NCBI GenBank assembly: GCA_045124495.1
Contig: JBGVLX010000099.1
Location: 1 to 26,930 of the forward strand
Length of the DNA: 26,930 nt
Origin: RGIG1668 sp045124495
Lineage (GTDB): Bacteria > Bacillota > Clostridia > Lachnospirales > Lachnospiraceae
Direction of reading: 5' to 3'
Position 1 is the stretch's first letter. Each line of letters starts with the position of its first letter. Below the pieces are notes generated by a model. It did no database searches and had not been told where the DNA came from. It saw nothing but the letters and a program-made list of their open reading frames with translations. Both the position numbers and the translations under genes were made by a program. This document shows, piece after piece, positions 13,432 through 21,934 of the stretch.

Positions 13432-13499
13432 TAGTACTAGGCATTTTGTGCTTAACTATTGAAAATAAAACATTCCAGATTAGAGGAGGAGTTCATAAA

Positions 13500-13775
13500 A
13501 TGAACAAGGCAGAATTAGTTGCAGCAATTGCAGAAAAAACAGAATTATCTAAGAAAGATGCAGAAAAGGCTTTAAAGGCTTTCACTGACGTAGTTTCAGA
13601 AGAATTAGCAAAAGGAGAAAAAATCCAATTAGTTGGATTCGGTACTTTTGAAGTTTCTGAAAGAGCTGAAAGACAAGGAAGAAATCCTAAGAACGGTGAA
13701 CCTATGACTATCGCAGCTTGTAAGTCACCTAAGTTTAAAGCAGGAAAGGCTTTAAAGGACGTTGTTAACGCTTAA
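13500..13775 (+). CDS. hup: HU family DNA-binding protein
   Basis: A histone-like nucleoid protein of 91 residues, the standard HU length, which binds and bends DNA as a dimer. Landmarks are NKAELVAAIAEKTELSKKDAE at the N-terminus, the dimer core GEKIQLVGFGTFEVSERA (about 38-55), and the flexible beta-arm RQGRNPKNGEPMTI (58-72) with the intercalating proline of the RNP motif. It ends in KFKAGKALKDVVN. The ATG at 13500 follows GAGGAGG by 7 bases; the upstream in-frame ATG at 13446 has no support. It has its own strong promoter and terminator. In this block it precedes rqcP, the usual clostridial order. Confidence 0.96.
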   Translation: MNKAELVAAIAEKTELSKKDAEKALKAFTDVVSEELAKGEKIQLVGFGTFEVSERAERQGRNPKNGEPMTIAACKSPKFKAGKALKDVVNA

Positions 13776-13792
13776 TTCGCTGAAATGATGTG

Positions 13793-13822
13793 AGTGTCTG
13801 CATAAGTGCAGGCACTTTTTTT
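13793..13822 (+). terminator. Terminator of hup
   Basis: AGTGTCTGCA (13793-13802), loop TAAG, TGCAGGCACT (13807-13816), then seven Ts. All ten positions pair, with one G-U. Confidence 0.92.
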
Positions 13823-13877
13823 CTTTTTTGCGAAATTTAGGATATTTTCTGTGAAAGAAAGAGGTTTGGAGCAGAGT

Positions 13878-14117
13878 ATGAGATTAGATAAATATTTAAA
13901 AGTATCACGTATCATTAAAAGACGTACCGTAGCCAATGAAGCCTGTGATGCAGGAAGAGTTATGGTAAATGGCAATGTTGTCAAGGCATCTTATAATGTA
14001 AAAGAAGGGGATGTTTTGGAAATCCAGTTTGGAAATAAAACAGTAAAAGCAGAAATTTTATCTGTGCAAGAAACCGTAAAGAAAGACGAAGCAAAAGAGA
14101 TGTTCCGGTATTTGTAA
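13878..14117 (+). CDS. rqcP: S4-domain RNA-binding protein RqcP (YabO)
   Basis: A 79-residue protein that is little more than one S4 RNA-binding domain (MRLDKYLKVSRIIKRRTVAN ... GRVMVNGNVVKASYNVKEGD). By position and length it is the RqcP/YabO protein, which binds stalled 50S subunits and works with RqcH in C-terminal alanine tailing of stuck nascent chains. The ATG at 13878 has GGAG six bases upstream; an in-frame ATG at 13806 overlaps the hup terminator and adds a non-homologous hydrophobic leader, so it is rejected. It lies between hup and yabP as in Bacillus (yabO-yabP-yabQ-divIC). A 12-bp terminator follows it, so yabP is likely transcribed separately. Confidence 0.92.
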   Translation: MRLDKYLKVSRIIKRRTVANEACDAGRVMVNGNVVKASYNVKEGDVLEIQFGNKTVKAEILSVQETVKKDEAKEMFRYL

Positions 14118-14131
14118 AAGTGTAAGTGCAG

Positions 14132-14176
14132 ATTCATCCTTACTTTTTTGTGAACAGTAAGGATGAATACTTTTTC
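14132..14176 (+). terminator. Terminator of rqcP
   Basis: ATTCATCCTTAC (14132-14143) and GTAAGGATGAAT (14157-14168) form a perfect 12-bp stem followed by ACTTTTTC. Confidence 0.9.
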
Positions 14177-14225
14177 TAACACCTTCATATATTCTTATAA
14201 CGAAACTATGGAAGGTAGATAGAAA

Positions 14226-14510
14226 ATGGATGAGAGATATTTGCCCAAAAATCACAGAGTAAGTATTAACCGAAGAGAAACCGGAAATATAAGCGGAGTA
14301 CTAGAAGTGGTAAGCTTTGATACAGCACAAATAGTGTTAAGTACGGAAGAAGGCGGACTGAACATTAAGGGAAGTGGTTTGCATGTGACAAAACTTACTC
14401 TGGAAAAGGGAGAAATTGAGATTGACGGACATATTGACAGTCTGACATATACTGATAAAAAACAGGAAGAAAAGTCCCAGGAAGGATTGTTTGGGAGATT
14501 ATTCCGATGA
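14226..14510 (+). CDS. yabP: Sporulation protein YabP
   Basis: A 94-residue sporulation protein of the YabP/YqfC family, needed in Bacillus for normal spore cortex and coat formation and made in the mother cell. The characteristic core is HRVSINRRETGNISGVLEVV, then a beta-rich stretch SFDTAQIVLSTEEGGLNIKG and GLHVTKLTLEKGEIEIDG(H)IDSLTYTD. A short charged tail ends LFGRLFR. GGAAGG lies about 10 nt before the ATG. Its last four bases overlap the yabQ start (ATGA), so the two are co-translated. A sigma-E promoter is expected between the rqcP terminator and the start, but no clear match was found in those 50 bp. Confidence 0.93.
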   Translation: MDERYLPKNHRVSINRRETGNISGVLEVVSFDTAQIVLSTEEGGLNIKGSGLHVTKLTLEKGEIEIDGHIDSLTYTDKKQEEKSQEGLFGRLFR

Positions 14511-14884
14511 TACTTGCATTGCACCAGACGGTGTATGAAGAATGGAACTTAATTTTTATCAGTCTGTTTTTAGGAGCATTTTTAGTAGCGGTATATGATA
14601 TATTCCGAATATTACGAATTTTGATCAAACATAAGAATATTTTTGTACATATTCAGGATTTTTTCTTTTGGACTTTTGCAACGATTTTTATTTATTATAT
14701 TTATTATCAGTATTATTATGGACAAATCAGAGCATTCTTTCTTGTCTTTATGTTATTAGGGGCCTTCCTTTATGCAAATACCCTGAGTCGTTTTTTGCTG
14801 TTTTTTGTAAATACATTAAAAAATAGATTGAAAAAAGTTCGAAAAAAGGGTAAAATGAAAAGAAACCAAAAAGTTTCGAAATAG
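14507..14884 (+). CDS. yabQ: Spore cortex biosynthesis protein YabQ
   Basis: An integral membrane protein of 125 residues with about four hydrophobic segments (roughly 8-32, 46-66, 72-90 and 92-104) and a very basic tail (KNRLKKVRKKGKMKRNQK). YabQ localises to the outer forespore membrane and is required for cortex formation in Bacillus. The N-terminal layout 'LHQTVYEEWNLIFISLFLGA' with 'VYDIFRILR' after the first helix is family-typical. The start overlaps yabP by four bases. It is followed after 11 bases by divIC, with which it is probably co-transcribed. Confidence 0.9.
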   Translation: MILALHQTVYEEWNLIFISLFLGAFLVAVYDIFRILRILIKHKNIFVHIQDFFFWTFATIFIYYIYYQYYYGQIRAFFLVFMLLGAFLYANTLSRFLLFFVNTLKNRLKKVRKKGKMKRNQKVSK

Positions 14885-14895
14885 AAGGAGAATGA

Positions 14896-15195
14896 ATGAG
14901 ATTGGAAAGAAAAAAAGTTGGAAAACAGTTTAAAATCAGCGCATTTTGTTCTTTATTTGTGGCGGTTTTATTAGCTGTTTTGCTAGGTATAAAAGGAAGA
15001 CAGCTGACAGAAGAAAGTAAGGCTTATGCAGCCACGAAGGAAAAGCTGGAGGCAGAGATTATAGAACAGGAAGAAGAAGCGAAAGAAATAGAAGAACTAG
15101 GGAAATACGTTCAGACGAAAAAATACATAGAAGAAACAGCCAGAGAAAAATTAGGTCTTGTATATCCGGATGAGATTATCATTAAGTCGAAATAA
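14896..15195 (+). CDS. divIC: Septum formation initiator DivIC/FtsB-family protein
   Basis: A bitopic division protein of 99 residues: a short basic cytoplasmic N-terminus (MRLERKKVGKQFK), one transmembrane helix (about 14-31), then an extracytoplasmic coiled coil (about 35-70). The conserved C-terminal patch is YIEETAREKLGLVYPDEII. DivIC forms a complex with FtsL and DivIB (FtsB-FtsL-FtsQ in other bacteria) that activates septal peptidoglycan synthesis. AAGGAG lies five bases before the ATG. Position between yabQ and spoIIE is conserved in Firmicutes and fixes the assignment. A strong terminator follows. Confidence 0.92.
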   Translation: MRLERKKVGKQFKISAFCSLFVAVLLAVLLGIKGRQLTEESKAYAATKEKLEAEIIEQEEEAKEIEELGKYVQTKKYIEETAREKLGLVYPDEIIIKSK

Positions 15196-15216
15196 GACGA
15201 GGGTTCGCCATAGAAT

Positions 15217-15249
15217 GCGACAAAATTTTTATCAAAAAAATAATATAAT
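15217..15249 (+). promoter_or_regulatory. Candidate Spo0A-dependent promoter of spoIIE
   Basis: TATAAT (15244-15249) is preceded at the long spacing of 21 bp by GCGACA (15217-15222), itself within TGCGACAAAA. On the other strand this reads TTTGTCGCA, one base from the Spo0A box TTTGTCGAA. Spo0A-activated spoIIE and spoIIG promoters in Bacillus have this same long spacing. The start would lie at about 15256, inside the divIC terminator. Confidence 0.4.
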
Positions 15250-15251
15250 CA

Positions 15252-15299
15252 AGAGAATTTCACAGCTTGCATAGCAAAATGTGAAGTTCTCTTTTTTTT
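15252..15299 (+). terminator. Terminator of the yabP-yabQ-divIC unit
   Basis: AGAGAATTTCACA (from 15252) pairs with TGTGAAGTTCTCT (from 15280), followed by eight Ts. Confidence 0.9.
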
Positions 15300-15380
15300 G
15301 ATAAAAGTCCGTCAAAGAAAAAGCAGTGCACGCGGATTTTATCCATGATGATAATTTGCATGAGAGAAAGGAAGGTTAAA

Positions 15381-17645
15381 GTGAAATCAGGAAAAAAAGA
15401 TTTATGTTTCAATGCACTTTTAGCAGGATTGCTTTCCACCATTGAAGTGGTTGGTATCAATCCTTTCGGTATGGGTTTTATGGCAGCTTTGGTGATAGAA
15501 AGGGAACTATCATTACTTGGCTTTTTGATGTTTATATTAGGTATGGGATACCATCAGGGAATTTTTATGGTATGTCTGCAAAGTATTATAATGTTGGGAT
15601 TTTTCTTTCTTTATGAAGGAATCAAAGGCAGACAGAGCAAAGCATATTTTCTTTTGTCGTTTTTGACACTCTTTATTCAGATAATGGCAAAAATGATAAC
15701 AGGAACAGAAAAAATTTCTGTCACCAAGATTCTTTTTGGAACCATCCTTACTAGTGTGTGTTGTATCATGTTTAAAGAAAGTCTAGAGGGAAGAAGAAAA
15801 GAAAAAAACCTTTTGGAAATGGGGGCTAGGGAATTAACGGGCAACCTGATCCTTCTAAGTTGTGTTTTAGGTGCATTACCAGGAAAAGTGGGAGAAATTT
15901 ACATATTAACATCAGTAGGATTTTATTGGCTTTTAGTATTTGGATATCGTTATGGAGTAAGAGAAGGAGCCCTAATTGGGGCGGTCTGTGGTATGGTGGT
16001 ATCCTATCGATATGGAGAAATTGGATTATTGGGAGCTTTCGTTCTATTGGCAATAGCAGCAGGTATTGGACGGGAATTAAAAAAAAGCGGAAGTATTCTT
16101 GCTACCATGGCTGCATTTATATTGTTAGGAATATATTATGATGAATCCATTTTTCAGGTAGGGATGATTCGAGGAGCTTTTAGTGGAGTGATTGTTTTCT
16201 TGTTTACCCCAAAAGCCTGGATAGAAAAAATAGATTACGATGGATTTCAGGTGGATAATGTGATTACCAATGAAATGAATCGGATGCAGCAGATAAGAAT
16301 GGAAGAGCTTGCAGAAGGATTTTTGGCATTGGGAAAAAGTATTTCAGTAAAACAAAAACGGAGAAACCGGTTAAAACAGCAGGAATTTGTTTCTGTTATG
16401 GAGGAAGTTTCCGGGGGACTTTGTGCTTCCTGTGAGAATTATACAGAATGCTGGAGTGAAAATTCATTCGATACCTATCGTGCAGGCTACAGTATTTTAG
16501 GCGCATTAGAGGAAAATGGAGATTTGAAAGAAGAAGATATTCCAAAAGATTTTATGGAACAATGTCAGCATTTGGATTATTTTATTATGGAAACAAATAG
16601 AAATTATGAAACTGCAAAAAGAGATTTGTGGTGGAAAAACAGAATGCTGGAGGGACAAGAAGCCATTGCTGCAGAAATAACCAAAGTTGGGCAAATGATG
16701 GAAGAAATCGGAAGTACCATGTATGTTCCAATGAAACAAAAACGAGGGTTAGAAAGAAAAGTAGTACAAGCCTTAAAAAAGGAAGGAATCAGCATTCGGA
16801 AAATTATGATTGCAGAAAAAAAAGGAAGAAAAGAACTCTATTTTGAAGGAAAAACCCTTTTTGACGGGATTATTATGACAAAGGATATTAAAAAACTGCT
16901 TTCTAAAGTCATGAATGTGCCAATGAAGGAAAGTAATTACACCAATCGTATGATAACAAAGGAATATCAGCTTTTTCGTTTTTGTCAGGATGCCAATTAT
17001 TATTATTTGAGAGGAATTGCGAAAAAAACAAAGGAAGGAGAAGGAATTTCGGGAGATAATTTTTCAATTGTAGACAGTGAAAACGGAAAAACATATCTTT
17101 TACTTTCCGATGGCATGGGAAGTGGATTAGAGGCTTCTTTGGAAAGTGGAAAAGTCATTGAGGTTATGGAACGATTATTAGAAGCCGGATTTTATGTACC
17201 TTCTGCTTTAGGGCTTATGAATTGCCTGGCAGGGGTGGGAAACAAAGAAGATATGTTTACGACCTTGGATTTTTGCGAAATAGATTTGTTTACAGGAATG
17301 ATATCTATCATCAAGGCAGGCGCAGCTTCTACTTTTATTAAAAGGGAAAATATGGTTGAATTAATTCAATCTACAAATTTTCCACTGGGTGTAATGGAAG
17401 AAAATGAGCTGGAGCAGGTGGAAAAAAAGCTTTATGATGGAGATATGCTGATTTTTATCAGCGACGGAATTACAGATTGTATTGAGGAGGACAAAGAAAA
17501 TTGGATGAAGGACACGATCTTAAAGATAAAAAGTAAAAATCCACAGGAAATGGCAGATGAATTAATGGAACAGGTATTAGAACAGGGAAAACAGAAAGTA
17601 AGGGATGATATGACGATTTTAGTCGTGGGTATCTGGAAAAAGTAA
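15381..17645 (+). CDS. spoIIE: Stage II sporulation protein E, membrane PP2C phosphatase
   Basis: SpoIIE dephosphorylates SpoIIAA at the sporulation septum and so activates sigma-F in the forespore; it also interacts with FtsZ. The predicted protein has about 754 residues. An N-terminal membrane domain of about ten hydrophobic segments (roughly 10-295) is followed by a regulatory linker rich in charged helices (300-530). The linker contains a cysteine cluster (CASCENYTECW). A C-terminal PP2C domain has metal-binding motifs LLLSDGMGSG, FISDGITD and VRDDMT. The GTG at 15381 is chosen because AAAGGAAGG precedes it by five bases; in-frame ATGs at 15345 and 15360 lack a ribosome binding site but remain possible. 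It stands alone between a terminator and tilS. The family assignment is certain; the start is less so. Confidence 0.93.
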   Translation: MKSGKKDLCFNALLAGLLSTIEVVGINPFGMGFMAALVIERELSLLGFLMFILGMGYHQGIFMVCLQSIIMLGFFFLYEGIKGRQSKAYFLLSFLTLFIQIMAKMITGTEKISVTKILFGTILTSVCCIMFKESLEGRRKEKNLLEMGARELTGNLILLSCVLGALPGKVGEIYILTSVGFYWLLVFGYRYGVREGALIGAVCGMVVSYRYGEIGLLGAFVLLAIAAGIGRELKKSGSILATMAAFILLGIYYDESIFQVGMIRGAFSGVIVFLFTPKAWIEKIDYDGFQVDNVITNEMNRMQQIRMEELAEGFLALGKSISVKQKRRNRLKQQEFVSVMEEVSGGLCASCENYTECWSENSFDTYRAGYSILGALEENGDLKEEDIPKDFMEQCQHLDYFIMETNRNYETAKRDLWWKNRMLEGQEAIAAEITKVGQMMEEIGSTMYVPMKQKRGLERKVVQALKKEGISIRKIMIAEKKGRKELYFEGKTLFDGIIMTKDIKKLLSKVMNVPMKESNYTNRMITKEYQLFRFCQDANYYYLRGIAKKTKEGEGISGDNFSIVDSENGKTYLLLSDGMGSGLEASLESGKVIEVMERLLEAGFYVPSALGLMNCLAGVGNKEDMFTTLDFCEIDLFTGMISIIKAGAASTFIKRENMVELIQSTNFPLGVMEENELEQVEKKLYDGDMLIFISDGITDCIEEDKENWMKDTILKIKSKNPQEMADELMEQVLEQGKQKVRDDMTILVVGIWKK

Positions 17646-17712
17646 GATGTCAGCATGATTCAGAGGTGGTTTTTTGTTTTGGAAAACGAATTTCCATGCA
17701 GAAACCAATACG

Positions 17713-17736
17713 TCACTGTTCACGTGTGAACAGTGA
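17713..17736. repeat. 24-bp palindrome (dispersed element, copy in spoIIE-tilS gap)
   Basis: TCACTGTTCAC and GTGAACAGTGA are perfect 11-bp inverted complements around GT. The flanking CCAGTAACGTAACAGTTTC resembles the flank of the element at 19867-19897. Confidence 0.7.
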
Positions 17737-17884
17737 CCAGTAACGTAACAGTTTCATCTGGTATCATAAAGAATGACTTGTATCTGAAATGTATTTGTTG
17801 TATGATATATCTTAGGTAAAAATTGTGAATGAAAGCTGGCAGATTTAGAAGAATGATCCGAAACTGCCAAAGAAGGATGCAGTT

Positions 17885-19291
17885 ATGATTACGAGGGTTG
17901 AAGAGTATATCAGGAATCATCAGATGATTCAAAAAGGGGATAAAATTGTGATAGGCATATCGGGAGGAGCAGACTCTATATGCCTTTTTCATGTGTTATT
18001 TTTACTGAAAGAAAAATGGAAGTTAACTTTGATACCGGTTCATATCAATCATAATCTAAGACAAACGGCGAAACGGGACGAAAATTTTGTAAAAGCTTTT
18101 TGCGAAGAAAAAGGGTGTAAGGTACGGATTTTTTCGGAACAGATAGAAGAATATGCAAATGAGAAAAAAATTTCTTTGGAAGAAGCAGGAAGAGAATACC
18201 GGTATCATGTTTTTAAGGAAACGTTAAGAATGGAACACGCAGATAAGATTGCGGTGGCTCATCATGAGAATGATGTGGCGGAAACCTTTTTATTTCATAG
18301 TATCAGGGGCAGCAGCATACAAGGATTAGGGGCAATTCAGCCTAAGAATCAGGAGATTATCCGTCCTCTTCTTTGCGTGACAAAAAAGGAAATTGAGCAT
18401 TATTTACGGCAAAATCATTTAGAATGGATGGAGGATGAAACCAACCGGGACAACCATTATAGTAGGAATAAACTGAGAAATCAGGTGATTCCTGTGTTGG
18501 AAGAAATGAATCCAAAAGCAGTAGAGCATATCGCAAATTGTGCCAAAGATTTGCGGGAAATGAATGAATATATAAAGGCGGAAGCAAAGAAGGCATTCGA
18601 AATTTGTGTAAAAGAAAGTGGTGAGGGGCTTTTGCTTTTAGAACAACCATTTTTTGTCCTTCCGGATGTCTTAAAAAGGGAAGTCATTAAATTAATTTAT
18701 GAAAATTTTGTGAAATCCTTGAAAAATATAGGCAGAATACATTATGATATGGTATTAGAGACCTTTTCATATCAAACAGGTGGAAAAAGGGAACTTCCAG
18801 ATAAAATTATGTGGGTTCGGGAACCCCTTGGTATATATTTTTCAAAAACAGGCAATACTCCAGAAAAAATAGAAAAAGTTTGGATAAATATGGAAGAATC
18901 TAACCCTATATGGATAAAATTTAATGGAATGGATATAAAACTGGAGCTGCTAAAAAATAAGAATGAAGAAATTTTAAAAAAAACGTATACGAAAATGTTT
19001 GATTATGATAAAATAGTAGGCAAACTTTGTTTTCGAGGTTTTGAAGAGGGAGATTACTTTATTCTGAATACTGCCAAGAATAAGAAGAATCTCAGGAGAT
19101 ATTTTATTGATGAAAAAATACCTGCGAAAGACAGAAACTTTATACCGCTGCTCGCAGAAGAAAGTCATATTTTATGGGTGTTAGGAAAGCGAATCAGCGA
19201 GTATTATAAAGTAACAAAAGAAACAAAAAGAATTTTGCAGGTTGAAGTTTTAGGACTACCAGAAAAAATGATGAGCAAAGGACAAGGATGA
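17885..19291 (+). CDS. tilS: tRNA(Ile)-lysidine synthetase
   Basis: An essential enzyme that converts C34 of tRNA-Ile(CAU) to lysidine using ATP and lysine, changing its decoding from AUG to AUA. The protein has 468 residues. The N-terminal PP-loop ATPase has SGGADS (26-31), HINHNLR (53-59) and the family motif VAHHENDVAETFLFH. Then comes EDETNRDNHYSRNKLRNQVIP, the tRNA-recognition region. The C-terminal TilS domain ends with RRYFIDEKIPAKDR and LWVLGKRISEYYKVT. The start has AAGAAGGAT about 9 nt upstream. It is followed after 13 nt by hpt, the standard tilS-hpt-ftsH order. Confidence 0.96.
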   Translation: MITRVEEYIRNHQMIQKGDKIVIGISGGADSICLFHVLFLLKEKWKLTLIPVHINHNLRQTAKRDENFVKAFCEEKGCKVRIFSEQIEEYANEKKISLEEAGREYRYHVFKETLRMEHADKIAVAHHENDVAETFLFHSIRGSSIQGLGAIQPKNQEIIRPLLCVTKKEIEHYLRQNHLEWMEDETNRDNHYSRNKLRNQVIPVLEEMNPKAVEHIANCAKDLREMNEYIKAEAKKAFEICVKESGEGLLLLEQPFFVLPDVLKREVIKLIYENFVKSLKNIGRIHYDMVLETFSYQTGGKRELPDKIMWVREPLGIYFSKTGNTPEKIEKVWINMEESNPIWIKFNGMDIKLELLKNKNEEILKKTYTKMFDYDKIVGKLCFRGFEEGDYFILNTAKNKKNLRRYFIDEKIPAKDRNFIPLLAEESHILWVLGKRISEYYKVTKETKRILQVEVLGLPEKMMSKGQG

Positions 19292-19304
19292 AAGAGAAAA
19301 TAGT

Positions 19305-19829
19305 ATGAGTGAGACAATAAAGGTACTTATATCAGAAGAAGAAGTAAATCAAAAAATTCGGGAAGTAGCAGCACAGATTTCTAAGGATTATGAAGGAAAG
19401 CAGATACATTTGATCTGCGTATTAAAAGGTGGTGTTTTCTTTACCTGTGAACTGGCAAAGAGATTAACCGTTCCTGTTAGTATGGATTTTATGGCAGTTT
19501 CTAGTTATGGAGATTCTATGCAGTCTTCGGGAAATATTGTAATTAAGAAGGATTTGGATGAATCCATAGAAGGAAAAGATGTGCTTTTAGTAGAAGATAT
19601 CATTGATTCAGGAAACACATTAAGCAGACTGATTCCTGAGTTGCTGAAAAGAAATCCGAATTCTTTTAAGGTGTGTACCTTATTAGATAAGCCGGACCGC
19701 AGAGAACAGCAGGTGGATGTAAGTTATACCTGTTTTGAAGTTCCGGACGAATTTGTAGTTGGATATGGATTAGATTACGCTCAAAAATACCGTAATCTTG
19801 CATATATAGGTGTGGTGACGAAGGAATAG
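19305..19829 (+). CDS. hpt: Hypoxanthine phosphoribosyltransferase
   Basis: A purine-salvage enzyme that joins hypoxanthine or guanine to PRPP to give IMP or GMP, 174 residues. The PRPP-binding motif is VLLVEDIIDSGNTL (93-106). The pyrophosphate loop is CVLKGGVFF (38-46), and the flexible loop region is SSYGDSMQSSGN (66-77). The base-binding end FVVGYGLDYAQKYRNL is complete. It lies 13 nt after tilS, probably in one transcript, and about 100 nt before ftsH. In Bacillus the Hpt and TilS proteins are also known to activate ftsH expression, which gives the linkage a possible regulatory sense. Confidence 0.96.
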   Translation: MSETIKVLISEEEVNQKIREVAAQISKDYEGKQIHLICVLKGGVFFTCELAKRLTVPVSMDFMAVSSYGDSMQSSGNIVIKKDLDESIEGKDVLLVEDIIDSGNTLSRLIPELLKRNPNSFKVCTLLDKPDRREQQVDVSYTCFEVPDEFVVGYGLDYAQKYRNLAYIGVVTKE

Positions 19830-19866
19830 TTGTTACGATGGTATGTGACGGTGCTGAATCATTTGT

Positions 19867-19897
19867 AATTGTTCGCCCGTGAGCAGTAACGATAATT
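19867..19897. repeat. Palindromic dispersed element, copy in hpt-ftsH gap
   Basis: ATTGTTCGC and GTGAGCAGT pair at all nine positions if G-U is allowed, around CC. The right flank AACGATAATTTC matches AACGTAACAGTTTC beside the 17713 palindrome with small gaps. The changes keep pairing, which suggests an RNA hairpin. Confidence 0.5.
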
Positions 19898-19933
19898 TCT
19901 TTTGAGCCAAATGGAAATGAAAGGAGAAAAAAA

Positions 19934-21772
19934 TTGAATAAAAGCATGAAATCAAGTTTTGTGTTCTGGCTGTTTATGTTTGGAGTCATTGCATTAGCAC
20001 TTTGGGGGGCTGAAAAAGCTGCCGGAATCAGTGATGAAACTTACACATATCAGAATTTCCAGGATGATTTGGCACAAGATAGAATTAAAACAATCATTGT
20101 AAGCCAAAACAGTGAAGTACCGACAGGTGTTGTTCGGGTTACAATGAAAAATGGAACAAAGCATAGTTTTTATACCTCAGATGTAAACGATGTTTACGGT
20201 ATTTACTTAACCAGCGGGGAACAAACAGCAGATTTCCGCATGGATGATGTAAAACGTCCGGGTATATTGTCTAAGATATTGCCATATCTGATTGCAATTT
20301 TTGCCATGATACTGATATTTATGTTGTTATCAGCACAAAGCAGTGGTGGTGGCGGAAGTAAGATGATGAACTTCGGAAAAAGCCGTGCGAAACTGGAAAA
20401 TGATCCAAAGAAACGTGTTACTTTTGATAAGGTAGCAGGTTTACATGAGGAAAAAGAAGAATTACAGGAAATTGTAGAATTTCTTAAGAATCCTCAAAAG
20501 TTTATGGATGCAGGTGCTAGAATTCCAAAAGGTGTTTTATTAGAAGGTCCTCCGGGAACCGGTAAGACATTGCTGGCGAAAGCAGTAGCCGGAGAGGCAG
20601 GTGTTCCATTCTTTAGTATTTCCGGTTCTGATTTTGTTGAAATGTTTGTTGGTGTGGGTGCTTCTCGTGTAAGAGACTTATTTGAGGAAGGAAAAAGAAA
20701 CGCACCTAGTATTATTTTCATTGATGAAATCGATGCTGTGGCAAGACGAAGAGGTTCTGGTCTTGGCGGTGGACATGATGAAAGAGAACAGACATTGAAT
20801 CAGATGCTGGTAGAAATGGATGGTTTTGGTGTAAATGAAGGAATCATTGTAATCGCAGCAACTAACCGTGTAGATATTTTAGATCCTGCGATTTTAAGAC
20901 CAGGAAGATTCGACCGTAAGGTTTATGTTGGCTGTCCGGATGTGAGAGGAAGAGAAGAAATTCTTAAGGTTCATATTAAGGATAAGTCTTTAAGTGAAGA
21001 TATTGATTTGGGAGAAATTGCAAGAATTACCACAGGATTTTCTGGTGCAGATCTTGAAAACTTAATGAATGAAGCTGCGATATTAGCTGCAAGAGACGAC
21101 CGTAAGTTTATCAAAAAGGATGATGTGGATGCTGCCTTCATTAAGGTGGGGATTGGTACAGAAAAGAAGAGTCATCTGGTTTCAGAAAAAGAGAGAAAGA
21201 TTACTGCTTACCATGAAACAGGTCATGCTATTTTGACTCATGTTTTACCTGAAGCAGGCGCGGTTATGGCAGTTTCTATTATTCCAACCGGTCAGGGAGC
21301 CGCTGGTTATACCATGCCAATTCCGAGTAATGATCTTTTTAATTCAAAGGGCAAGATGTTACAAAAAATTAAGGTCAATTTAGGTGGACGAATCGCAGAA
21401 GAAATTATTTTTGATGATATTACTACCGGAGCTTCTGCAGATATTCGCAATGCTACGTCTATTGCCAGATCCATGGTTATGGATTACGGTATGTCAGATG
21501 AGTTAGGTTTAATTCATTATTCCAATGGCGAAAGCGATGAAGTATTCCTAGGCAGAGATTTGGGTCACCAAAGAAGTTATGGTGAAAATGTACAAAGTAT
21601 CATTGACCGTGAAATTAAAAAGATCATCGATGAATGTTATCAGGATGCAAAGAGAATTATCTTAGAACACATGGATATCATGCATCGTTGCGTAGAGTTA
21701 TTATTAGAAAAAGATAGAATTGACGGTCCTGAATTTGAAGCCTTGTTTGAAGACAAAAATGAAGTCATATAA
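19934..21772 (+). CDS. ftsH: ATP-dependent zinc metalloprotease FtsH
   Basis: A membrane-anchored hexameric AAA+ protease that extracts and degrades membrane and regulatory proteins, 612 residues. A first transmembrane helix (about 8-24) is followed by an extracytoplasmic domain (25-110) and a second helix (about 113-134). A glycine-rich linker follows (SSGGGGSKMM). The AAA domain has Walker A GPPGTGKT (205-212), Walker B IIFIDEID (260-267) and ATNRVDILDPAILRPGRFDR (second region of homology). The zinc site is HETGH (427-431). The start codon is TTG at 19934, seven bases after AAGGAG; the next ATG, at 19946, is too far from the ribosome binding site. It ends the conserved core block and is followed by a terminator. 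Confidence 0.96.
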   Translation: MNKSMKSSFVFWLFMFGVIALALWGAEKAAGISDETYTYQNFQDDLAQDRIKTIIVSQNSEVPTGVVRVTMKNGTKHSFYTSDVNDVYGIYLTSGEQTADFRMDDVKRPGILSKILPYLIAIFAMILIFMLLSAQSSGGGGSKMMNFGKSRAKLENDPKKRVTFDKVAGLHEEKEELQEIVEFLKNPQKFMDAGARIPKGVLLEGPPGTGKTLLAKAVAGEAGVPFFSISGSDFVEMFVGVGASRVRDLFEEGKRNAPSIIFIDEIDAVARRRGSGLGGGHDEREQTLNQMLVEMDGFGVNEGIIVIAATNRVDILDPAILRPGRFDRKVYVGCPDVRGREEILKVHIKDKSLSEDIDLGEIARITTGFSGADLENLMNEAAILAARDDRKFIKKDDVDAAFIKVGIGTEKKSHLVSEKERKITAYHETGHAILTHVLPEAGAVMAVSIIPTGQGAAGYTMPIPSNDLFNSKGKMLQKIKVNLGGRIAEEIIFDDITTGASADIRNATSIARSMVMDYGMSDELGLIHYSNGESDEVFLGRDLGHQRSYGENVQSIIDREIKKIIDECYQDAKRIILEHMDIMHRCVELLLEKDRIDGPEFEALFEDKNEVI

Positions 21773-21802
21773 GGTTGATGTCAATAAAAATGTTCAAAAA
21801 AG

Positions 21803-21836
21803 CGGTGTGATTAGATAAAATCACATCGTTTTTTTT
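21803..21836 (+). terminator. Terminator of ftsH
   Basis: CGGTGTGATT (21803-21812) pairs with AATCACATCG (21819-21828), followed by eight Ts. Confidence 0.92.
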
Positions 21837-21934
21837 CTCTACAAAAAATTTTGTTGTATTTATGCACAAGAAAAACTGTAAATTTTTTAATTGTTTATGC
21901 ACACTTTTCGATAGACTTCGTATATAATAATACT

